Assembly (NCBI GenBank): GCA_947071285.1
Contig: CAMTFK010000052.1
Span: 1 to 25,375 of the forward strand
Reading direction: 5' to 3'
From: an uncultured Bacteroides sp.
GTDB lineage: Bacteria > Bacteroidota > Bacteroidia > Bacteroidales > Bacteroidaceae
Length of the DNA stretch: 25,375 nt
In this document: positions 1 to 7,452 of the stretch, piece after piece
Numbering within the stretch: position 1 is the stretch's first letter
Layout: every line of letters starts with the position of its first letter
Program-made: the position numbers and the translations under genes
The notes under the pieces: generated by a model
Databases searched by the model: none
Seen by the model: only the letters and a program-made list of their open reading frames with translations
Told to the model about the DNA's origin: nothing

Positions 1-141
1 GTAGACTGTTTTCATATTCATTCATTTTTCCGCACGTCATCGCACGTGCATATACTACGTCACAATACCATCTTTAACCACCATCTTCAAGTCTTGTCAG
101 AAATGTTAATTTGACAGATATTTGCACCAAAGGTCAGAGGC

Positions 142-193
142 GGGTGCTTTGACCCGTAGAGGAACCATCCGTTCCTCTACGGGCAAGGCACCC
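142..193. repeat. Long near-perfect inverted repeat (hairpin)
   Basis: The inner stem is a perfect 13-bp inverted repeat (153-165 CCCGTAGAGGAAC with 171-183 GTTCCTCTACGGG) around the loop CATCC. It is extended by a second block (142-151 GGGTGCTTTG with 184-193 CAAGGCACCC) with one G-T type mismatch and one bulged A. A further partial copy of the core CCCGTAGA follows at about 198-204. There is no T-tract on either side, so it is not a classical terminator. It may be a dispersed intergenic repeat or a structured RNA. Function unknown. Confidence 0.7.
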
Positions 194-207
194 TTCCCCG
201 TAGAAAA

Positions 208-223
208 ACGACCCGCAGGTCGT
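208..223. repeat. Small inverted repeat ACGACC-CGCA-GGTCGT
   Basis: A 6-bp perfect stem with a tetranucleotide loop, directly after the larger hairpin and inside a partial repetition of its CCCGTAGA / CGTAGAG motif. It could be part of the same repeat unit. No function can be assigned. Confidence 0.4.
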
Positions 224-370
224 AGAGCAACATCGACATACCGTAATCATTGGATTTTCCATCGTTTGCCGGAGTAACACATCTGCCTTCTTCCACTGCT
301 CCGAGGAACGATCCCCGCCACAGGGACACAAACGTATGGAAATATTTTTCACTTCAAAACAATATACATA

Positions 371-823
371 ATGATTACAGTTACCATTCAGGTGAAGCCC
401 TATCTCGCGGCTTACCTGCAAAGCGCATACGCGCACTGCACAGTGGAAGGTGCCATCCGTTTTACCAAAAATCAGAATCTTTACAGTTGCCTGCTACAGC
501 TCACCACTCCCCGCCCCAAGGGCGTGTCGTGGCGGGACCAAGGGAATGTCACCTTCTCCCTGCCCTGCCCCAGCGTGGGGAAAGATCCGAGGACCTACAA
601 TTATCTGGGAGAGAAGGCCGTGAAGGTTCTGGAGCAGGAAATCAACTATGAAATGAGAATGGATTATTACCGCTTCCTGCGCAGGAACAAGTTTAAGAAC
701 GGGATGATGTTCACAAGGGCCACGGAGCTGTATCTGGAAGAGCACAGGATGACGGAACTTATACCGGAAGAAACGCTGCTGAAAAGCTATTTCCTGTGGG
801 TGAAGAAGGTGGAAAGAAAATAG
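371..823 (+). CDS. Small hypothetical protein, Bacteroidales-type
   Basis: A 150-residue soluble protein with no signal peptide, membrane segment or cysteine motif. The N-terminus (MITVTIQVKPYLAAYLQ) predicts a beta strand followed by a helix. The middle is rich in Pro and Gly, and the C-terminal third is basic and helical (YRFLRRNKFKNG, then a helix pair ending FLWVKKVERK). From memory, this layout resembles small orphan proteins often met in Bacteroides genomes whose C-terminus looks like a helix-turn-helix, but I cannot name a family and assign no function. A competing frame at 250-651 lacks any protein-like composition. No Bacteroidota promoter stands out upstream. The stop codon lies 10 bp before the large palindrome at 834-890. 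Confidence 0.7.
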   Translation: MITVTIQVKPYLAAYLQSAYAHCTVEGAIRFTKNQNLYSCLLQLTTPRPKGVSWRDQGNVTFSLPCPSVGKDPRTYNYLGEKAVKVLEQEINYEMRMDYYRFLRRNKFKNGMMFTRATELYLEEHRMTELIPEETLLKSYFLWVKKVERK

Positions 824-833
824 GAGACTACAT

Positions 834-890
834 TTTTGTATAGTGCAGAATACAAAATTGCGCTAATTTTGTATTCTGCACTATACAAAA
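834..890. promoter_or_regulatory. Nested 26-bp-arm palindrome overlapping the GH20 promoter
   Basis: Two perfect 26-bp arms (834-859 and 865-890) are separated by GCGCT. Each arm is itself an inverted repeat, TTTTGTAT-AGTGCAGA-ATACAAAA, so the TTTTGTAT/ATACAAAA half-site occurs four times. The right arm covers the -33 region of the promoter feeding the hexosaminidase gene, and the -7 element starts 4 bp after it. This fits a double operator for a dimeric regulator. It lacks a T-tract after the stem, so it is a poor terminator for the 371-823 gene. An insertion-derived miniature element is an alternative, but I see no flanking target duplication. Confidence 0.75.
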
Positions 891-901
891 TCGTATCTTT
901 G
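868..901 (+). promoter_or_regulatory. Predicted Bacteroidota promoter for the GH20 gene
   Basis: The -7 element TATCTTTG (894-901) matches TAnnTTTG exactly. A TTTG at 868-871 is a possible -33 element, with a spacer of 22 nt, slightly longer than usual. The predicted start of transcription lies about 20 nt upstream of the ATG at 931. The -33 region lies inside the palindrome at 834-890. Confidence 0.6.
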
Positions 902-930
902 TAAGGTACTTACTAATACTAATCAATTTT

Positions 931-3267
931 ATGATGAAAAAACTTAACCACGCACTCCTCGCGGGTGCTCTTGCCTTGGTATGCACTTCGTGCAATAAAG
1001 AGCAAGAAGCCAACTATCAAGTAATACCTCTCCCCCAGGAGGTAAGTCTGACACAGGAAAAACCGTTCTGGCTGGACAGGGATGTTCTCATCGCCTATCC
1101 CGAAAACAATGCTTTGCTACAACGCAACGCAGAGTTCCTGTCGGAGTACATCCGGCAATCTACGGATTATGCACCGAAAACAAAAGCTATCGCGGCAGGC
1201 GAACAAGTGACAAATGCAATCACACTGGGACTCGACCCGGGCATTGCCAACAAAGAAGGCTATGTGCTGACCACCACCCCCGAAGGTATCAGCATCAACG
1301 GCCAGACTGAAAACGGAGTATTCTACGGTATTCAGACTTTGCGTAAATCCATCCCCGCCGAAGCCAAAGGAGCAACCATCCTGATACCGGCAGGAGAAAT
1401 TAAGGACGAACCGCGATTCCCGTACCGCGGCATGCACCTCGACGTAGGACGCCACTTCTTCCCCATCGAATTCATCAAGAAGTACATAGACCTGCTGGCA
1501 CTTCATAATATGAATACTTTCCACTGGCACCTCACCGAAGACCAGGGCTGGAGAATTGAAATCAAGAAATATCCGAAACTGACAGAAATAGGCTCACAAC
1601 GCAGCCGCACCGTAATCGGAAAAAATACGCAGGAATATGATAATACTCCGTATGGCGGTTTCTATACACAGGAAGAGGCTAAAGAAATCGTGAAATATGC
1701 ACAGGAACGCTACATCACAGTAATTCCGGAAGTAGACCTGCCGGGGCACATGCTTGCCGCACTGGCTGCTTATCCCGAATTGGGATGTACGGGCGGTCCA
1801 TACGAAGTGTGTCCGCGCTGGGGAGTCTTTGAAGACGTGCTCTGCATCGGTAATGATAAAACCATGCAATTCCTGGAAGACGTAATGAGTGAAATCATCG
1901 AAATATTCCCATCGGAGTATGTACACATCGGTGGCGATGAAGCTCCGCGTGACCGCTGGAAAGAATGTCCGAAATGTCAGGCGCGCATCAAAGCGGAAGG
2001 TCTGAAAGCGGATAAAAACCATACGGCAGAAGACCGCCTGCAAAGTTATTGCATGACGCGCATCGAGAAGTTCCTGAACAGCAAGGGACGCCGGATTATC
2101 GGTTGGGACGAAATTCTGGAAGGCGACGTAGCTCCCAATGCAACCGTAATGTCATGGCGCGGCATGGAAGGTGGCATCGAAGCCGCACAACTGGGACACG
2201 ATGTTATCATGACACCAACCTCTTTCTGCTATTTTGACTATTACCAGACAGCAGACACACAGGATGAGCCGCTCGGTATCGGTGGCTACGTGCCCATCGA
2301 GAAAGTATATAGTCTGGAACCTGTGCCGGCAGCACTTACCAAAGAGCAAAGCAAGCATATTCTCGGTGCCCAGGCCAACTTATGGACAGAGTATATAGCC
2401 AGCACCGAACATGTGGAATACATGATATTGCCCCGTATGGCTGCCCTTGCCGAAGTGCAATGGACACAGCCAGAAAAGAAAGATTTCAAGGATTTCACCA
2501 CACGTCTGGCCCGCCTGATGAAGTTCTATCAAAGAGACGGCTTCAACTATGCCAAGCATGTGTTCGACCTGAAAGCTGATTTCACACCTGATACAGATAA
2601 GAAAGCGGTTGTAGTTACATTGAGCACCATTGATGACGCTCCTATTTATTATACATTGGATGGAACGGAACCGACTACTGCTTCACTGAAATATACAGAA
2701 CCGATTGCCATCACTGAAACAGCAGATTTCCAGGCAGTGGTGATTCGTCCGGAAGGAAAGAGCAAAGTGGTGAGCAAGAAGATTTCTTTCAATAAGGCCA
2801 CTTATTGCCCCATTGAACTGACGTTCCAGCCATCGGAAAAGTATAAATTCGGAGGTGCCGTCACTTTGGTGGATGGTATGAAAGGGAATGACAGCTATGC
2901 CACCGGTGCCTGGTTAGGTTTTGTAGGCGGCGATGTGGAAGCCATTATCGACCTGGGACAGGAAACGGAAATCAAGCGGGTGGCTACAAGTGCAGTAGTT
3001 GATATGAGTGCCTGGATTATGGGCAGCACGGGACTGGTGGTATCTGTATCTGATGATAATAAGGAGTTCCGCGAAGTAGCTTCAAAAGATATTCCGGCGG
3101 AAACAAATATAGATAAGAAAGGTGTGGAAAACTACGAGATCACTTTCGATCCGGTGAAAGCACGGTATGTGAAGGTGGTTATCAAGCGTAGCCCCGCCCT
3201 GCCGAAAGGACATGCAGGTGAGGGCAAAGCGGCTTATATGTTCATTGATGAAATAGAAGTGGACTGA
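931..3267 (+). CDS. Beta-N-acetylhexosaminidase, GH20 family lipoprotein
   Basis: This 778-residue exported enzyme is expected to release terminal beta-linked GlcNAc or GalNAc from glycans such as host mucin or N-glycans. The N-terminus is a type II signal peptide with the lipidated Cys at residue 21 (VCTSC). The acidic residues that follow hint at outer-membrane, possibly surface, location. Domain order is a GH20 N-terminal alpha/beta domain (about 30-160), a GH20 (beta/alpha)8 barrel (about 163-510), a chitobiase C-terminal-like domain (about 565-625, IYYTLDGTEPTT) and a discoidin-like F5/8-type domain to the end. The catalytic Asp-Glu pair of substrate-assisted catalysis is D336-E337 in HIGGDEAP, and the barrel Trp motif is SWRGMEGG. 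The second Met codon is an equally possible start. Transcription appears monocistronic and controlled by the palindrome upstream. The precise glycan substrate cannot be read from sequence. Confidence 0.96.
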   Translation: MMKKLNHALLAGALALVCTSCNKEQEANYQVIPLPQEVSLTQEKPFWLDRDVLIAYPENNALLQRNAEFLSEYIRQSTDYAPKTKAIAAGEQVTNAITLGLDPGIANKEGYVLTTTPEGISINGQTENGVFYGIQTLRKSIPAEAKGATILIPAGEIKDEPRFPYRGMHLDVGRHFFPIEFIKKYIDLLALHNMNTFHWHLTEDQGWRIEIKKYPKLTEIGSQRSRTVIGKNTQEYDNTPYGGFYTQEEAKEIVKYAQERYITVIPEVDLPGHMLAALAAYPELGCTGGPYEVCPRWGVFEDVLCIGNDKTMQFLEDVMSEIIEIFPSEYVHIGGDEAPRDRWKECPKCQARIKAEGLKADKNHTAEDRLQSYCMTRIEKFLNSKGRRIIGWDEILEGDVAPNATVMSWRGMEGGIEAAQLGHDVIMTPTSFCYFDYYQTADTQDEPLGIGGYVPIEKVYSLEPVPAALTKEQSKHILGAQANLWTEYIASTEHVEYMILPRMAALAEVQWTQPEKKDFKDFTTRLARLMKFYQRDGFNYAKHVFDLKADFTPDTDKKAVVVTLSTIDDAPIYYTLDGTEPTTASLKYTEPIAITETADFQAVVIRPEGKSKVVSKKISFNKATYCPIELTFQPSEKYKFGGAVTLVDGMKGNDSYATGAWLGFVGGDVEAIIDLGQETEIKRVATSAVVDMSAWIMGSTGLVVSVSDDNKEFREVASKDIPAETNIDKKGVENYEITFDPVKARYVKVVIKRSPALPKGHAGEGKAAYMFIDEIEVD

Positions 3268-3271
3268 AAAA

Positions 3272-4753
3272 TCAGAACTGGAAATAGATGAACGGCTGAA
3301 TTTCCGTACTCTTCATCTGGATTACCAAGTAAATTAAAACAAGCATCAGTGCCGCCTTTCCCGCAAGGGGGAGGCGGATTACTGTTTTACAGCAGGCATT
3401 CTCCCAACGGTCGGGGCAGAAATGCAGGATGAATCCTAATGCCATCAGGGCAAATACTTCCCAATAGCCTGCAATCAACTGCGGGAAAAGTTGCGGGCGG
3501 AAAGTGGTACATATCTGCTTTATCATATCCAAGGAAGTGGAAAAGTCGGCATTGCGGAAGAATATCCAGCAGAAACAAACAAAATGGAACGTGATAAGTA
3601 TGCCAAAGAAGCGGCGGATGCCGTGACTTTCTTCTCCCTTTTTCCGTCCGGTCAGGGTCATCCAGAATTTATGTGCAGCCAGAGCCACGCCATGGAATAA
3701 TCCCCAAACTACAAAATTCCAGGAAGCGCCATGCCACAAACCACCCAGAAACATGGTAATGATAAGGTTGGCATATTGCCGTATCTTTCCCTTCCGGTTT
3801 CCTCCCAAAGAGATATAAAGATAATCTTTCAGCCAACTGGAAAGTGAGATGTGCCAACGCCGCCAGAACTCGGTGATGGAAGCGGATTTGTAAGGTGAAT
3901 CGAAGTTCTTGTTGAAGTGGAAGCCGAGCAGCAAGGCAATACCGATAGCCATATCGCTATAACCGGAAAAATCGCAATAGATTTGCAAGGCATATCCATA
4001 CACACCCATCAGGTTCTCTACTCCAGAATAGAGCGTAGGATTATCAAAAATACGCTCTACGAAGTTCACACTGATATAATCCGAAATAATCGCTTTCTTG
4101 AAAAGCCCGCTTGCTATCAGGAATATTCCCCGCCCGAACATCTCGTGGGAGACAAACAACGGACGGCGAATCTGCGGGATAAAGTCGCGGGCACGCACAA
4201 TGGGCCCTGCCACCAACTGCGGGAAGAAGGAAACATAAAAAGCGTAGTCCAGCAAATTGGTCAGAGGGGTTATGTCTTTGCGATACACATCAATCGTGTA
4301 ACTGAGCGATTGAAAAGTGAAGAATGAAATGCCCACAGGGAGGAATATATCATAATGATGAAACGTGCCGCCCACAAGCGAAGCAAAAACATCTCCCAGA
4401 AAATTGGTGTACTTGAAGTAACAAAGCAAACCGAGATTGATGAAAAGGCTCACCACTACCCACGTTTTACGTTGCCAGCCTACGGTACTGACCGCCATGA
4501 GACGGGCTATGAAGAAGTCCGCCACCGTGACAAGCGCCAACAGGAAAAAGTAAGTGCCGCTACTTTTATAATAGAAATAATAGGAGAACGCAGTTACAAA
4601 CAGTAAACGTGCAGTCAGACGGCGTTGCAACAGCAGATATATCAGAATAAATGCTGCAAACAACCACAAGAAAATGCCGCTACTGAATATCATCGGCGCT
4701 TGCGGATCATACACAAATACATCTCGCAGACGGTTGAAGTCAATATCCCACAT
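3272..4753 (-). CDS. MBOAT family membrane-bound O-acyltransferase (AlgI/DltB-like)
   Basis: A polytopic inner-membrane protein of about 493 residues with ten or more hydrophobic segments. The family moves acyl (usually acetyl) groups across the membrane for transfer to envelope glycans. Family signatures include FWRRWHISLSSWLKDYLYI (20 or fewer residues shown), a GGNRKG turn and the invariant His in LGGLWHGASWNF, encoded by the codon at 3731-3733. The frame can start at 4759 or 4753. I chose 4753 (MWDIDFNRL), which overlaps the preceding SGNH gene by 14 nt, the same overlap seen between the two SGNH genes. Translational coupling is likely. It is the last gene of a three-gene cassette. Its stop is 4 bp from the stop of the convergent hexosaminidase gene. 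Known MBOAT/SGNH pairs acetylate alginate, peptidoglycan or other polysaccharides. The substrate here is unknown. Confidence 0.93.
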   Translation of the reverse strand: MWDIDFNRLRDVFVYDPQAPMIFSSGIFLWLFAAFILIYLLLQRRLTARLLFVTAFSYYFYYKSSGTYFFLLALVTVADFFIARLMAVSTVGWQRKTWVVVSLFINLGLLCYFKYTNFLGDVFASLVGGTFHHYDIFLPVGISFFTFQSLSYTIDVYRKDITPLTNLLDYAFYVSFFPQLVAGPIVRARDFIPQIRRPLFVSHEMFGRGIFLIASGLFKKAIISDYISVNFVERIFDNPTLYSGVENLMGVYGYALQIYCDFSGYSDMAIGIALLLGFHFNKNFDSPYKSASITEFWRRWHISLSSWLKDYLYISLGGNRKGKIRQYANLIITMFLGGLWHGASWNFVVWGLFHGVALAAHKFWMTLTGRKKGEESHGIRRFFGILITFHFVCFCWIFFRNADFSTSLDMIKQICTTFRPQLFPQLIAGYWEVFALMALGFILHFCPDRWENACCKTVIRLPLAGKAALMLVLIYLVIQMKSTEIQPFIYFQF

Positions 4754-5636
4754 AATCATTATAGGCTTTTAAAAGGGCTTGATAAAATAATTCTCCCTGC
4801 AATACGTATCCCTCAGGAAGATAGTGCACATGGTCCGGACGCATCAGCCCGGCTTCCTGCCAGTTCAGGCAGGCACGTCTTCTTCCGCCCACAGCTTCGT
4901 ACATATCCCACACGGCAAGTCCGTTATCATCGGCAAAGCGCCGTATAGTTTCTACGGCAATGGAAGTGCGGGGGTTGATGCTATACGTGCGGCGGCGACG
5001 GCTTTTCCGGAAACTGTCATAAGAACCGGGGGGTGTCGTCATCAGCAAAGGGACGCCCGGCAAGCTGTCGCGGAGCATACGCACCAATTCGTCCATCTGG
5101 CGGTAGTGAACCAGGGTATTGTAACGGCGGTTATGGCTCTCGTTCGTCCCGAAAGAGAGAATAACGAGGTCGGGATGCAAGGCGGCAATTTCTGAAATAC
5201 GGTCGGGACGGGTAAAGGTGACGCAAAAGGCACCATTGATACCCTTATCTATATAGGAAACGGCACCGAAAGTTTCTGCCAGCAGTGTTCCGGTGGTGCG
5301 GGGAAGAATACGCCCACGGATATGACTGTCACCGACGTGTACGATACGGATGGTATCAGTAGAAAAGCCGGAGTGCAACAGGCGCAACTTCTCCCAGAAA
5401 GGGTTAAGGATGCCGAGACTATCCGTCAGTTCGTTGGCACCGGGTTGCCGGAAAGCAGTCGGGAAAGCGATTTGAGGAATGGAAACAGTGTCCGTGCGCT
5501 GGGAGTAGGAACGGAGGGTGTCACAATCTGCCGTGACTTTGCCGAGAAGGGGACAGGAAGGAATAGGATCCTGGGCATGAAGGGGCAAAAAGCACAACAA
5601 GAAAAAGATTATACTAAAGAAACTATTCCGCCTCAT
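4740..5636 (-). CDS. Exported SGNH/GDSL-type hydrolase or acetyltransferase
   Basis: A 298-residue protein with a cleavable signal peptide (MRRNSFFSIIFFLLCFLPLHAQ). The SGNH fold starts near residue 95. Block I is GDSH with nucleophile S104, block III is GTNE (G163, N165) and block V is DHVH with D268 and H271, so the triad looks intact. The open frame extends upstream to 5927, but that part overlaps the preceding gene extensively. I chose the ATG at 5636 because it opens the signal peptide and gives a 14-nt overlap with the upstream gene's stop. Next to an MBOAT gene, the likely role is periplasmic transfer or removal of acetyl groups on an envelope polysaccharide, comparable to the SGNH partners AlgX/AlgJ or PatB. 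A plain esterase remains possible. Confidence 0.88.
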   Translation of the reverse strand: MRRNSFFSIIFFLLCFLPLHAQDPIPSCPLLGKVTADCDTLRSYSQRTDTVSIPQIAFPTAFRQPGANELTDSLGILNPFWEKLRLLHSGFSTDTIRIVHVGDSHIRGRILPRTTGTLLAETFGAVSYIDKGINGAFCVTFTRPDRISEIAALHPDLVILSFGTNESHNRRYNTLVHYRQMDELVRMLRDSLPGVPLLMTTPPGSYDSFRKSRRRRTYSINPRTSIAVETIRRFADDNGLAVWDMYEAVGGRRRACLNWQEAGLMRPDHVHYLPEGYVLQGELFYQALLKAYNDYVGY

Positions 5637-6996
5637 ACGCCCGCCTCCTGTCATACTGTTCCTTTCCATACACAAGTGCCTCGTAAAGCAAGCCTGCCAG
5701 GTGTTTTCCACCCCGGAAATTGATGTGTGTATAATCATAATTCGCCAAAGAAGGCTTGGCATGTACCAGACTTGCCATGCTCCCCTCTCCTCCCATTGCT
5801 TCAAACATATTCCAAAAAGCAATATCATTTTCGGCTGCAAGGTTCTGTTGATAGCGCACCAGATTCTTGATGCCGGGCATAGTGCGCAGGGTTCCGTCTT
5901 CGGTCTTATAATCGCGGTCGCCCACACTCACAATCAATATACCCGCCTGTGGAAATGCTTCCTTCAGGTGTTCAATGGTGGTCTGCATGCCTGCAATGTA
6001 TTTATCATAATTCCGCCCCCGCTCGGTGGCAACATTCAAACCATATTGAAGAATGATTAAATCGTAAGGACGCTGGTCGTTAAATTCGTGCATCATCCAT
6101 ATAGGAACCGAACGCAATGACAAGCCCGAACTGCCGCGCAGAGAAAAGTTATCCAGGATAATTCCCTGCTTGCCATCCATTGCCAAACCATAGAATAAGG
6201 TAGAGTCCGCCTCATCCACCGTCCAACGGACAGAACCGATGTGACCGTCCACCTTCATTTCCTGCAAATCTTCTGTAGGAGAAAAAGTGCGGGTTTGTTT
6301 CCCATTCCGGTTGACATTGACGGAAAGAGTAACTCCACCTTTACTATAAAAGAAGATGGAAGCCTGCTGGCAAGTATCCAGATGGGAAGCGTATTTACTC
6401 TGTCCTTTCAGTTCCACGTAAGCGCCGGGACGGGGAACGAAGTAATGCCCGGAAATACCTTGTTTCTTACGGTCGAAGAAAGTGGAGTCCATCACGGAAT
6501 GGCTTTGCCAACCACTGAAAGAGTGGCGCACCGTGGGACGGAACCCGCTGGTCATGGAAGTAATGGTGACGAAGCCGACTCCGCAACCACCGTATTTGCT
6601 CTGCAACATATCCCGCAAATCTGCCGTCAGGATGTCCGCTTCGATAAAAGAGTCTCCGAAAACGGCAATGCGTACCTGGCGCGGGCGTTGGGCCAGTTCA
6701 TCCAGTGCCCGATAGAAAGGTGTCATTCCCCGCAGGGTAGAATCACTATAATCTTCAATGCACGTCATGCCCGCACGACAGGTATCTACAAAAGCCGGTT
6801 TCACCTTCGGCGGCGGAGGAAGCAGGCTGTCCGGTTCTTCGACAGGCTCAACCTGTACACGCACATCACCCAGCAGATCGACACGCCTCATCACGTGTTC
6901 ACCTACCGTAAATCCCGGCAGGAAGTACATCAGTAGCAGTCCTGCCAATATCGTAAATGCCCAAATGCAAGTATATTTCAGATTATTCTTTTCCAT
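5623..6996 (-). CDS. Membrane-anchored SGNH/GDSL-type hydrolase or acetyltransferase
   Basis: A 457-residue protein with one N-terminal membrane anchor (about residues 8-28), a Pro-rich linker (about 56-66) and a periplasmic SGNH domain. Block I is FGDSF with S116, block III is YGLN with N321 (Gly319 before it), and block V is DYTH with D421 and H424. Between blocks I and III lies an insertion of about 170 residues, mostly beta-like, perhaps a carbohydrate-binding or accessory beta domain. The start at 6996 (MEKNNL) gives a normal anchor. Earlier in-frame Met codons (7005, 7035) would overlap or precede the predicted -7 box. First gene of the cassette with the second SGNH gene and the MBOAT gene. 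Paired SGNH proteins of different architecture suggest one acts as acyl carrier or bridge and the other as final transferase. That division of labour is inference. Confidence 0.87.
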   Translation of the reverse strand: MEKNNLKYTCIWAFTILAGLLLMYFLPGFTVGEHVMRRVDLLGDVRVQVEPVEEPDSLLPPPPKVKPAFVDTCRAGMTCIEDYSDSTLRGMTPFYRALDELAQRPRQVRIAVFGDSFIEADILTADLRDMLQSKYGGCGVGFVTITSMTSGFRPTVRHSFSGWQSHSVMDSTFFDRKKQGISGHYFVPRPGAYVELKGQSKYASHLDTCQQASIFFYSKGGVTLSVNVNRNGKQTRTFSPTEDLQEMKVDGHIGSVRWTVDEADSTLFYGLAMDGKQGIILDNFSLRGSSGLSLRSVPIWMMHEFNDQRPYDLIILQYGLNVATERGRNYDKYIAGMQTTIEHLKEAFPQAGILIVSVGDRDYKTEDGTLRTMPGIKNLVRYQQNLAAENDIAFWNMFEAMGGEGSMASLVHAKPSLANYDYTHINFRGGKHLAGLLYEALVYGKEQYDRRRAYEAE

Positions 6997-7015
6997 GTTG
7001 CCCATAAAGGAGCTG

Positions 7016-7023
7016 CAAAGATA
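7016..7023 (-). promoter_or_regulatory. Predicted -7 promoter element for the SGNH/MBOAT cassette
   Basis: On the minus strand TATCTTTG matches TAnnTTTG exactly and ends 20 bp before the chosen ATG at 6996. The -33 region is poor and falls in the right half of the terminator stem of the upstream operon. If used, the leader would be about a dozen nucleotides. Confidence 0.45.
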
Positions 7024-7038
7024 GGGAAAAGACATAAA

Positions 7039-7080
7039 AAGAAAGGGAAATCTTCACGTTTTGTAAGATTTCCCTTTCTT
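7039..7080 (-). terminator. Rho-independent-type terminator after the RND efflux operon
   Basis: A perfect 16-bp inverted repeat (7039-7054 AAGAAAGGGAAATCTT with 7065-7080) has a 10-nt loop and, on the minus strand, a T-rich tail (CTTTCTTTTTATG). It begins 36 bp after the stop of the PII-like gene and separates the efflux operon from the acetylation cassette. Confidence 0.8.
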
Positions 7081-7115
7081 CATTATGCAGAGTGCCTACC
7101 CTATATGGTCACACC

Positions 7116-7409
7116 TTATATCGTCTTCTCAATGTTCCAGACAAATGCCCGGAGTCCGAGTTGTTGCGTTTCCTCGTCTATCCGGTGAAGTGCATCGAGC
7201 AACGGGTCTACTTTAGCATCATCCACTACAGTGATGATGGCGGAACACATACTGGGCCATGCATGACTGCCATAATGTGGTTCACCCGTCTTGCTGCCAC
7301 GTCCCTGCACCTGCTGCCAATAGCTGAATCCACGGCAACCCTGGCGGTCGAGCAATGCCATGATGCGCTCAAAAAACGCCTGGTCGAATGTTATAAATAC
7401 GGATTTCAT
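7116..7409 (-). CDS. PII-like protein of the PG0541 transporter-associated family
   Basis: A 97-residue soluble protein with the beta-alpha-beta arrangement of PII-like signalling proteins. It has a first strand (KSVFITFD), helix, a long flexible loop (QVQGRGSKTGEPHYGSHAW) where PII has its T-loop, then strand (CSAIITVVDD), helix and a final strand. It is shorter than classical GlnB/GlnK (about 112 residues) and lacks their uridylylated Tyr context. Small proteins of this type are commonly annotated in Bacteroidales as PG0541 family transporter-associated proteins and sit beside RND pumps, as here, 43 bp downstream of the permease gene. It may bind a ligand and modulate the pump or the operon. 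No such role is shown by the sequence itself. Confidence 0.82.
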   Translation of the reverse strand: MKSVFITFDQAFFERIMALLDRQGCRGFSYWQQVQGRGSKTGEPHYGSHAWPSMCSAIITVVDDAKVDPLLDALHRIDEETQQLGLRAFVWNIEKTI

Positions 7410-7452
7410 GTTATCTAATTATGAATTATAAACTATAAATTAATAATTAACC

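Larger units (their letters stand above)
1..370. other. Intergenic region with hairpins, no supported gene
   Basis: I see no convincing coding region here. An open frame on the minus strand across 134-436 runs through a strong hairpin, has no recognisable protein features and is probably spurious. At the extreme left edge, minus-strand ATG codons at 25-23 and 21-19 open frames that run off the window, so a divergent gene could begin there, but only seven or eight codons are visible. The notable content is the long hairpin at 142-193 and a second small one at 208-223. Confidence 0.5.

Noticed and set aside
134..436. 100-codon minus-strand open frame near the left edge
   Set aside because: It runs through the 142-193 hairpin and overlaps the start of the 371-823 gene. 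The Cys-rich composition looks accidental.
250..651. Alternative plus-strand frame overlapping the 371-823 gene
   Set aside because: The translation is rich in His, Arg and Ser without structure. The 371 frame has a more protein-like composition and a sensible C-terminus.
834..890. Rho-independent terminator of the 371-823 gene
   Set aside because: The stem is AT-rich and very long, with no T-tract following it on the plus strand. Its overlap with a promoter fits an operator better.
834..890. Recent miniature transposon with target duplication
   Set aside because: The flanks on the two sides (ACTACA and TCGTAT) are not direct repeats.
4740..5927. Longer 395-residue version of the second SGNH protein
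   Set aside because: The extra 97 residues overlap the upstream SGNH gene and would bury the signal peptide. The start at 5636 gives a normal exported protein.
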